Assembly: GCF_001667375.1 (NCBI RefSeq)
Contig: NZ_LZIN01000073.1
Coordinates: 1-64,000 of the forward strand
Source of the DNA: Mycolicibacter sinensis
GTDB lineage: Bacteria > Actinomycetota > Actinomycetes > Mycobacteriales > Mycobacteriaceae
Direction of reading: 5' to 3'
Length of the DNA stretch: 64,000 bases
A program made the translations under genes and the position numbers. The notes beneath the pieces are model-generated. The model searched no databases, was not told the DNA's origin, and saw only the letters and a program-made list of their open reading frames with translations. The first letter of the stretch is position 1, and each line of letters opens with the position of its first letter. Below are positions 57,500-64,000 of the stretch, piece after piece.

Positions 57500-60226
57500 C
57501 TAATGCGCGGCGGCGTCCCAACTGCGCCCGTAGCCGACGGCCACCTCCAGCGGCACGCTGAGCTCATAGGCGCCGCCCATTTTGTCGCGCACCAGCGCCT
57601 CCAGCGGCTCGCGTTCACCCTCGGCCACTTCGAAGAGCAGCTCGTCGTGCACCTGCAGCAGCATCCGAGAGCGCAGCCCGGTGGCCTTCAAGGCCTGGTC
57701 CACGTTGATCATCGCGACCTTGATGATGTCGGCCGCGCTGCCCTGGATCGGGGCGTTGAGCGCCGCGCGTTCGGCGGACTCGCGGACCTGGCGGTTGCTG
57801 CTGTCCAGCTCCGGCAGGTAGCGCCGCCGGCCCAGCACCGTCGAGGTGTAGCCATCCTTGCGGGCCTGCTCGACGACCTGGTGCAGGTAGTCCCGCACCC
57901 CGCCGAACCTGTCGAAGTAGGCGTCCATCTGCTCTTTGGCCTCTTCGGTGGAGATCTTGAGCTGCTGAGCCAGCCCGTAGGCGCTCAGTCCGTAGGCCAG
58001 GCCGTAGGACATCGCCTTGACCCGGCGCCGCATATCCGGGGTCACCTCGTCGATCGGCACGCCGAACGCCCGCGACCCGACGAACGAGTGCAGGTCCTCG
58101 CCGGTGTTGAACGCCTCGATCAGGCCGGCATCGCCGGACAGGTGCGCCATGATGCGCATCTCGATCTGGCTGTAGTCGACGGTCATCAGCTCGCTGTAGC
58201 CATCCCCGACCACGAACGCGTCCCGGATCTGCCGGCCGGCGTCGGTGCGGATCGGGATGTTCTGCAGGTTGGGTTCGGTGGACGACAGCCGGCCGGTGGC
58301 CGCGATGGTCTGGTTCAGCGTGGTGTGGATACGGCCATCGGAGGCAACCGATTTGAGCAGGCCGTCGACGGTCACCTTGAGCCGGGTGACGTCACGGTGA
58401 GTCAGCAGGTGCTCCAGGAACGGGTGGCCGGTCTTGTCGAACAGCGACTGCAGCGCGTCGGCGTCGGTGGTGTAGCCGGTCTTGGTCTTCTTGGTCTTGG
58501 GCATGCCCAGCTCGTCGAAGAGCACCACCTGCAGCTGCTTGGGTGAGCCGAGGTTGATCTGCTTGCCGATCACCGCGTAGGCGGCTTCGGCGGCGTCGCG
58601 GATCTCGTCACCGAAGCGGCTCTGCAGCTGGCTGAGGTGATCGAGGTCGACACCGATCCCGGCGGTCTCCAGCTCGGCGAGCACCCGCTGCAGCGGCAAC
58701 TCGATGTCAGCGAGCAGTGCGGCCGAGTCGATGCGGGCCAGCTCGGCATCCAGCGCGTCGGCCAGATCGGTGACGGCGCGGGCCCGCAGCAGCGCGGTCG
58801 CCACGGCCTGGTCGTCGACGCCGTCGGTGTCGTCGAGCAGCGAGAGTTGTTGCTGCTCATCGGATTCAGCGCGCAGCTCGCGGCGCAGGTAGCGCACCGA
58901 CAGGTCGTCGAGGCTGAAGCTGCGTTGCCCGGGCCGGACCAGGTAAGCGGCCAAGGCGGTGTCGGAGGTGACGCCGTCGAGGGCCCAGCCGCGGCCGGCC
59001 AGGTCATGCATCGCCAGCTTGGCTTCGTGCAGCGCCTTGGGTTTGTCGGGCTCGGCCAGCCAGGCGGCCAGCGCGGCCTCGTCCTCGGCGGTCAGCGTCG
59101 CGGTTTCAAGGTAGCCGCCGTCACCGTCTCCGGCGGCGATCGCCAATGCGGTGGTGTCACTGTCGAAGCTGCGGTGGCTGCCGATGACGGCCAGCCCGGC
59201 ACGACGTCCGTCGGCGGCATGGTCGGCCAGCCAGGCTCCGACCGTGCCGGGTTCGAGTGCCCCACCGCGCACCTCGAAGCCCTCGTCCACCTCGGGCTCG
59301 GCCGTGGCCAGAGTCTCGAACAGCCGGTCGCGCAGTACCCGGAACTCGAGGTCGTCGAAGAGCTGGTGGATCTGCTCGCGATTCCATGGCACCAGCCGCA
59401 GCGTGTCCGGGGTCTGGGCCAGCGGCACGTTGCGCACCAGGTCGGTGAGTTCGCGGTTGAGGATCACCGCGGAAAGGTTGGCGCGCAATGCGTCTCCGAC
59501 CTTGCCCTTGACGGTGTCGACCTGATCGACCAGCCCCTGCAGCGAGCCGTACTCGACGATCCACTTCGAAGCGGTCTTCTCCCCCACCCCCGGGATGCCC
59601 GGCAGGTTGTCGCTGGGGTCGCCGCGCAGCGCCGCGAAATCCGGGTACTGGGCCGGGGTCAGGCCGTACTTCTCCACCACCGCCTCGGGCGTGAACCGGG
59701 TCAGCTCGCTGACGCCCTTGCGGGGGTAGAGCACGGTCACGTTGTCGTTGACCAGCTGCAGCGCGTCGCGGTCGCCGGTGACCACCAGCACCCGGTAGCC
59801 CTCGGCGTCGGCCTGGGTGGCCAGGGTGGCGATCAGGTCGTCGGCCTCATAGCCGGCCTCGGACAGGGTGGTGATGCCCAGCGCGTTGAGGACTTCCTTG
59901 GTGATGTCGATCTGGCCGCGGAACTCGTCGGGAGTGCTCGAGCGGGTCGCCTTGTACTCGGGGAAACGCTCGGAGCGGAAGGTCTGCCGCGAGACGTCGA
60001 ACGCGGCGGCGACGTGGGTGGGGGTTTCGTCGCGCAGCAGGTTGATCAGCATGGCGGTGAACCCGTAGACGGCGTTGGTGGTCAGACCGCTGCGGGTCTT
60101 GAAGTTCTCCGCGGGCAGCGCGTAGAAGGCCCGGTAGGCCAGCGAGTTTCCGTCCAGCAACAGCAACGTCGGTGTGGTCTGGGTGTCTTGAGCAGCGTCG
60201 GTCGGGGCGGTCTTGGCTGGGCTCAC
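57500..60226 (-). CDS. polA: DNA polymerase I
   Basis: Replication and repair polymerase. The 908-residue product has an N-terminal 5'-3' exonuclease (LLLLDGNSLAYRAF, TGDRDALQLV, GIPGVGEKTA), a degenerate 3'-5' exonuclease region as in other mycobacteria, and a family A polymerase domain: TGRLSSTEPNLQNIP, motif A VDYSQIEMRIMAHLSG, motif B RRKAMSYGLAYGLS-like, motif C LLQVHDELLFEV. The GTG at 60226 lies only 4 bp after the ureD stop, so its expression may depend on the urease operon unless an internal promoter exists. Confidence 0.98.
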   Translation of the reverse strand: MSPAKTAPTDAAQDTQTTPTLLLLDGNSLAYRAFYALPAENFKTRSGLTTNAVYGFTAMLINLLRDETPTHVAAAFDVSRQTFRSERFPEYKATRSSTPDEFRGQIDITKEVLNALGITTLSEAGYEADDLIATLATQADAEGYRVLVVTGDRDALQLVNDNVTVLYPRKGVSELTRFTPEAVVEKYGLTPAQYPDFAALRGDPSDNLPGIPGVGEKTASKWIVEYGSLQGLVDQVDTVKGKVGDALRANLSAVILNRELTDLVRNVPLAQTPDTLRLVPWNREQIHQLFDDLEFRVLRDRLFETLATAEPEVDEGFEVRGGALEPGTVGAWLADHAADGRRAGLAVIGSHRSFDSDTTALAIAAGDGDGGYLETATLTAEDEAALAAWLAEPDKPKALHEAKLAMHDLAGRGWALDGVTSDTALAAYLVRPGQRSFSLDDLSVRYLRRELRAESDEQQQLSLLDDTDGVDDQAVATALLRARAVTDLADALDAELARIDSAALLADIELPLQRVLAELETAGIGVDLDHLSQLQSRFGDEIRDAAEAAYAVIGKQINLGSPKQLQVVLFDELGMPKTKKTKTGYTTDADALQSLFDKTGHPFLEHLLTHRDVTRLKVTVDGLLKSVASDGRIHTTLNQTIAATGRLSSTEPNLQNIPIRTDAGRQIRDAFVVGDGYSELMTVDYSQIEMRIMAHLSGDAGLIEAFNTGEDLHSFVGSRAFGVPIDEVTPDMRRRVKAMSYGLAYGLSAYGLAQQLKISTEEAKEQMDAYFDRFGGVRDYLHQVVEQARKDGYTSTVLGRRRYLPELDSSNRQVRESAERAALNAPIQGSAADIIKVAMINVDQALKATGLRSRMLLQVHDELLFEVAEGEREPLEALVRDKMGGAYELSVPLEVAVGYGRSWDAAAH

Positions 60227-60230
60227 GGCC

Positions 60231-61046
60231 CTACTCTATGCATCCGCCGCCAGGCCGGGCAGGCGAGGAACTCGTATCGGTGAGTTCGGGTTCCGCCGTG
60301 GCGCAATAGCCTGCCGGATCGACGAATCGCTCCGACCAGCGGTCCCACGAGACGTCGACGGCGGACTGAGCTTCGTGCGCGTGCGGCGCCAGCGCGCGCG
60401 CCAAGGCGCCGGCACCCGCCAGCAGCGTCTCGTGCCCGCTCAAGGCCTTCTCCGGCCGCGCCCCCACGAGCAGCACCGACGCCATCGTCCGATTGCGGCC
60501 CAGGATCCCGGGCAGAGCGCGGTGCACCGTATTGCGGAGATCGAGGTCCTCGACCAGGAGGGGTCGGCCCACATGACCGACTCGCATGGTGGCGTGCAAC
60601 GGTCCGCCCCCATCCTCGTAAGCGCGACCCAGCACGAGTGTCTCCGACAGCAGGGCGCGTGCACCGTCGGCCAGCTCGACGTGGGTGTGTCGGCGGACGT
60701 CGGCCCCGGCGGTAACGACGAACGGCGCAGCTCGCCACACCAGCCGCGCGCCTTCGCCGACGTGGACTGACGTCGACCAGCGCGCCCCGCCGCCCTGCGC
60801 GTGGTACGCAACCGTGCCGGCCGGCTCGACGAGTTCGAACCACACATTGGGGCCGACCCAGATGTCGAGGCGCAGATCGTCCCCTGCCAGTAGCATCGCG
60901 TAGCTCGCAACGAGCGCCAGCCGCGCGGCCGAGCCGTCGACGTGCAGTGGTCGCGGCCGCAGGTAGGTGCCGGCGCGCAGTTCGGTGAAGCATGCCCGGC
61001 CGCGTACCATCTCCACCCGAACCTTCGTCGCGACCGGCTCGGTCAC
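60231..61046 (-). CDS. ureD: Urease accessory protein UreD
   Basis: Scaffold that binds apo-urease and helps deliver nickel with UreF and UreG. The 271-residue product contains [34 protein letters not shown] and [15 protein letters not shown], in the order of UreD/UreH proteins. The GTG at 61046 overlaps the ureG stop (GTGA). It is last of the urease genes and directly precedes polA. Confidence 0.9.
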   Translation of the reverse strand: MTEPVATKVRVEMVRGRACFTELRAGTYLRPRPLHVDGSAARLALVASYAMLLAGDDLRLDIWVGPNVWFELVEPAGTVAYHAQGGGARWSTSVHVGEGARLVWRAAPFVVTAGADVRRHTHVELADGARALLSETLVLGRAYEDGGGPLHATMRVGHVGRPLLVEDLDLRNTVHRALPGILGRNRTMASVLLVGARPEKALSGHETLLAGAGALARALAPHAHEAQSAVDVSWDRWSERFVDPAGYCATAEPELTDTSSSPARPGGGCIE

Positions 61047-61765
61047 GGATGACTGTGTGTCGGGGCGTCGCCGTGCCGGTGTGGAGCCATCGGACCGGGA
61101 TCGCGCGGCACGTGACGACCGTGGCGGTGGTCATCGAGAATCTGGCGCACCCACTGGGCCAACTGGCCGATCGCGTCGGCATCCTGCCAGCTCATCGCCA
61201 GTACCGGCAACCCAGAGCGAGCGTGCTTCGCATCGGCCACCATCTGCTCGACGTCCACGTCTACGTGCGGGGCGAGGTCCACCTTGTTCACGAGTAGCAG
61301 ATCGGCCCGTTCGATCCCGGGCCCACCTTTGCGAGCCACGTCGCCACCTCCTGCGACATCGAGACAGAAGATCTGTGCGTCCACCAGAGCTGGGCTGAAC
61401 GTGGCCGTCAGATTGTCGCCACCACTCTCGACTATCACCAGATCGAGCGGAGCGAATTCGGCTTCGAGGTCCTCGATCGCGAGCAGGTTGGGCGTGATGT
61501 CGTCGCGGATCGCGGTGTGAGGACACGCACCGGTCTCCACGGCGCGGATGCGTTCCACCGGCAGCACACCCGCCGAGCGAAGCAGACGGGCGTCCTCATC
61601 GGTGTAGATATCGTTGGTTACGACGGCGATCTGCAGTTCGCCGGCGAGCGCCCGACACATCGTCGCGATCAGGGTGCTCTTGCCCGTGCCCACGGGACCG
61701 GCGATACCGAGACGCATGCCACGCCGGGACGGTGCGCTGTCGGCCTTTTCGGTGTGCTCAGGCAT
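61043..61765 (-). CDS. ureG: Urease accessory GTPase UreG
   Basis: SIMIBI GTPase that powers nickel insertion. The 240-residue product has the P-loop GPVGTGKST (23-31), the nickel-binding Cys-Pro-His in [13 protein letters not shown], the VESGGDNL switch region and the guanine-specificity motif NKVD. It ends in a His-rich tail ([12 protein letters not shown]). ATG 61765 overlaps the end of ureF by 8 bp. Confidence 0.96.
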   Translation of the reverse strand: MPEHTEKADSAPSRRGMRLGIAGPVGTGKSTLIATMCRALAGELQIAVVTNDIYTDEDARLLRSAGVLPVERIRAVETGACPHTAIRDDITPNLLAIEDLEAEFAPLDLVIVESGGDNLTATFSPALVDAQIFCLDVAGGGDVARKGGPGIERADLLLVNKVDLAPHVDVDVEQMVADAKHARSGLPVLAMSWQDADAIGQLAQWVRQILDDHRHGRHVPRDPGPMAPHRHGDAPTHSHP

Positions 61766-62426
61766 TGAAAATTCTCCTCGTCTTACCCGCGTGATTCAGC
61801 GACCATTGCTCGGCCTCCGGTGCGGTGACAGCAGGCATGTCATCGATGGAACCGACGGCGAGCACCCTCTCGACGAGCGACTCGATCAGCGGCTCGATCG
61901 CAAGAACCCATGCGACGGTGTCGATGGGATCAATGGGCGCGAGTTTGAGCGTCGCCGAAGCGACCGTTTGGACGTCGTCGTAGAAGCAGGCGCGGGCCAC
62001 CGCCGCCTCGTCGATCCCCATGACCGCAGACACGGTGCCCAGGGCCACCGGCCGCATCGGCGCGCGATCGATGGCCAGCAGCGCACCCACCGCGGGATGG
62101 GAGGGCCACAGCCGCCGCGCCATCCGCATGAGACCTCGGCCGAGCATCCCCGAGACGCTGCGTAGCGGCTCACTCGGGGTCCGGGCGAGCAGAGCGTCGT
62201 GAACGTCCCTGAGGCACGCGATGTCGGATTGCACAGCGCGGTAAGCCAATACGGCCGCGGATGCCTCGACGGTGGCTACCGTGCGGGCACGCGCCAGAAT
62301 GTAGTCGGGAACGCGCTCGGGCGGCATCCCCGCCAACAGCCCCGCCTCCAGTCCACCGGAGTACACGTGTCCTCCGGTGGGTAAGCGCGCATCGCCGAGT
62401 AGGAGCGCTCCGAAAGGTCTGGTCAC
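61758..62426 (-). CDS. ureF: Urease accessory protein UreF
   Basis: Links UreD and UreG in the urease activation complex. The 222-residue all-helical protein starts [29 protein letters not shown], close to the usual LPTGGFSHSxGLE pattern, and ends with [17 protein letters not shown]. The GTG at 62426 is 8 bp downstream of ureC. It is shorter than gamma-proteobacterial UreF but normal for mycobacteria. Confidence 0.9.
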   Translation of the reverse strand: MTRPFGALLLGDARLPTGGHVYSGGLEAGLLAGMPPERVPDYILARARTVATVEASAAVLAYRAVQSDIACLRDVHDALLARTPSEPLRSVSGMLGRGLMRMARRLWPSHPAVGALLAIDRAPMRPVALGTVSAVMGIDEAAVARACFYDDVQTVASATLKLAPIDPIDTVAWVLAIEPLIESLVERVLAVGSIDDMPAVTAPEAEQWSLNHAGKTRRIFNA

Positions 62427-62434
62427 CAGCTGTC

Positions 62435-64000
62435 CTAAAACATCGTGTATCGCTGCGCGAGCGGCAGTACGTCGACCGGTTCAGGACGAACCAGTTCGCC
62501 GTCGATGGTGATCGCGAACGTCTCCGGGTCGACTTCGAGTTTCGGCAGCGCCGTGTTGTTGGGCATGTCGGCCTTGCCGATCCGGCGGGTCGGGCGCACC
62601 GCGGCCAGCCGACGGCTCAATCCGAGCCGGTCGGCCAGTCCGTCATCGAGCGCCGCTGGGGACACGAACGACGTGGCCAGGTGCGCGGCGGAGGCCGGCT
62701 GCGCGGGCAACGTCACGCGGGTCAGGATGGGCTGCGAGTTCGATATGGCAGCGTTTGGGTCGCCCAGCGGCGCCGCAACGATGGCACCGGATTTGATGAC
62801 CGCCCACGGCCGAATCCCGAAGAACGCCGGATCCCACAGGACGAGGTCGGCCATCTTGCCACTCTCGATCGAGCCGATCTCGTGATCAATGCCGTGCGCG
62901 ACGGCGGGGCAGATCGTGTACTTGGCCACGTAGCGGCGTGCGCGTTCGTTGTCAGCAGGTTCGGACGAACTCAATGAACCGCGCCGGTGTTTCATCACGT
63001 GCGCGACCTGCCAGGTGCGGCAGATGAGTTCGCCGATGCGACCCATCGCCAGCGCGTCGGACGACGTGATCGAGATCGCCCCCATGTCCTGCAGGATGTC
63101 CTCGGCCGCCATCGTCGACGCTCGGATCCGCGACTCCGCGAACGCCAAGTCCGCGGGCACCCGCGGATTGAGGTGGTGGACGACTAGAAGCATGTCAAGG
63201 TGTTCGTCCACAGTGTTGACGGTGTAGGGCAACGTCGGGTTCGTCGACGCCGGAAGCACGTTCGGCTCGCTGGCCACCACGATGATGTCGGGGGCGTGAC
63301 CACCACCTGCGCCTTCTGAGTGGTACACGTGAATGCCTCGACCGCCGATGGCGTCGAGGGTGCGCTGAACGTAACCGGTCTCGTTGAGGCTGTCGGCGTG
63401 CAGCGCGACCTGCAGCCCGAACTCGTCGGCGGCGCGAAGAGCGGAATCAATCGCGGCCGGTGTCGCACCCCAGTCCTCGTGAACCTTATATCCACCCGCA
63501 CCTGCCAGCGCGTCCTCGCGCAACGCGCCGTAGGAGACGGTGCTGCCCTTGCCGCAGAGAATGACGTTGAGCGGAATGCGGTCGAGCGCGCGATGCATCA
63601 TCGCAAGCGACCACCCTCCGGCCGTGACAGTGGTGGCTTTCGACCCCTCGGTGGGCCCGGCGCCGCCGCCGATCACCGTCGTGGTGCCCGTCGTCAGCGC
63701 CTCGCGCATCTCGATCTCACTGAGGAAGTGCACGTGCGTGTCGACGGCGCCCGCGGTGAGAATTTTGCCCTCGCCCGAGATCACGTCGGTGGCAGGACCG
63801 ATTTGCATGTCTGGCCGGATATCATCGGTCACGTCGGAATTGCCGGCTTTGCCGACGGCGACGATCCGGCCGTCGCGGATTCCGACGTCGGCCCGGGCAA
63901 TGCCCCAGTAGTCGAGCACCACGGCGTTGGTGATCACCACGTCGAGTGCGCCTTCTGAGCGCAAATTCATGCCCTGGCACATGGATTCGCGGATGGTCTT
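62435..64000 (-). CDS. ureC: Urease alpha subunit (5' end off the right edge)
   Basis: Catalytic dinickel subunit; 521 residues are present and roughly 50 N-terminal residues lie beyond the edge, as the frame stays open through [10 protein letters not shown] to base 64000. Nickel-site residues are seen: DTHVHF, the carbamylated Lys (codon 63485-63487) in [34 protein letters not shown] and [10 protein letters not shown]. The mobile flap reads LLVVHHLNP: the Cys of the usual VCHHL motif is Val (codon 63179-63181) while the His pair is kept. The C-terminus ends [13 protein letters not shown]. No ureE is seen between ureC and polA; ureA and ureB would be off the edge. Confidence 0.94.
   Translation of the reverse strand, partial: KTIRESMCQGMNLRSEGALDVVITNAVVLDYWGIARADVGIRDGRIVAVGKAGNSDVTDDIRPDMQIGPATDVISGEGKILTAGAVDTHVHFLSEIEMREALTTGTTTVIGGGAGPTEGSKATTVTAGGWSLAMMHRALDRIPLNVILCGKGSTVSYGALREDALAGAGGYKVHEDWGATPAAIDSALRAADEFGLQVALHADSLNETGYVQRTLDAIGGRGIHVYHSEGAGGGHAPDIIVVASEPNVLPASTNPTLPYTVNTVDEHLDMLLVVHHLNPRVPADLAFAESRIRASTMAAEDILQDMGAISITSSDALAMGRIGELICRTWQVAHVMKHRRGSLSSSEPADNERARRYVAKYTICPAVAHGIDHEIGSIESGKMADLVLWDPAFFGIRPWAVIKSGAIVAAPLGDPNAAISNSQPILTRVTLPAQPASAAHLATSFVSPAALDDGLADRLGLSRRLAAVRPTRRIGKADMPNNTALPKLEVDPETFAITIDGELVRPEPVDVLPLAQRYTMF

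Overview
The window is mycobacterial chromosome. It is GC-rich, uses GTG starts freely, and carries a PGRS-type glycine-rich gene, an arginine operon in the order argCJBDFRGH, a LysX fusion, and a gene order closely matching the Mycobacterium tuberculosis block Rv1689 to Rv1629. The left edge holds the promoter and leader of an rRNA operon reading out of the window, directly downstream of tyrS. From memory, the tyrS-linked rRNA operon (rrnB) is the second operon of fast-growing mycobacteria and of the M. terrae group (Mycolicibacter). A PGRS gene together with two rRNA operons makes a Mycolicibacter-like species my best guess; this is inference.

Layout. 1-328: rrn leader and P1. 329-7627: tyrS, a 3-methyladenine glycosylase gene, a TetR-controlled ABC exporter operon, a Trm112-like gene and a PhaC-like/acyl-CoA ligase fusion. 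7730-10420: an ABC-F ATPase and a secreted M15 peptidase. 10405-18781: the arginine operon, with a candidate ArgR box at argC. 18841-24018: a flavin disulfide-reductase-like gene and pheST. 24131-28270: a 1379-residue PGRS protein with a Sec signal peptide in place of a PE domain. 28411-31351: an adenylate cyclase, an MpaB-type oxygenase and an rRNA methyltransferase. 31363-32643: infC-rpmI-rplT with a long structured leader. 33019-39610: lysX, a membrane hydrolase, small genes and an AlkZ/YcaQ-like winged-helix protein. 39687-47009: uvrA, a metallo-hydrolase, a large cyclase/ATPase and a universal stress protein. 47241-50356: a LAM-capping type mannosyltransferase and an MFS transporter. 50412-57413: uvrB, a DUF402 protein, a small exported protein, coaE, rpsA and a PrsW-type protease. 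57500-64000: polA preceded by a urease operon (ureC-F-G-D), with ureC cut by the right edge.

How the genes work together. The arg genes form one tightly overlapping unit covering arginine synthesis and its own repressor. infC, rpmI, rplT and the methyltransferase form a translation operon. uvrA, uvrB and polA supply nucleotide-excision repair, but the urease operon now lies 4 bp upstream of polA. Two class III cyclases and a USP of the cAMP-binding type place cAMP signalling in the region.

The most notable observations are the Sec-signal PGRS protein, two contiguous 16-bp operators over a probable leaderless start of the exporter operon, a leader with mutually exclusive stems and a terminator ahead of an ATC-initiated infC, a nested palindromic repeat duplicated inside the 3' end of a coding sequence, a family of intergenic hairpins, and a urease whose usual flap cysteine is valine.
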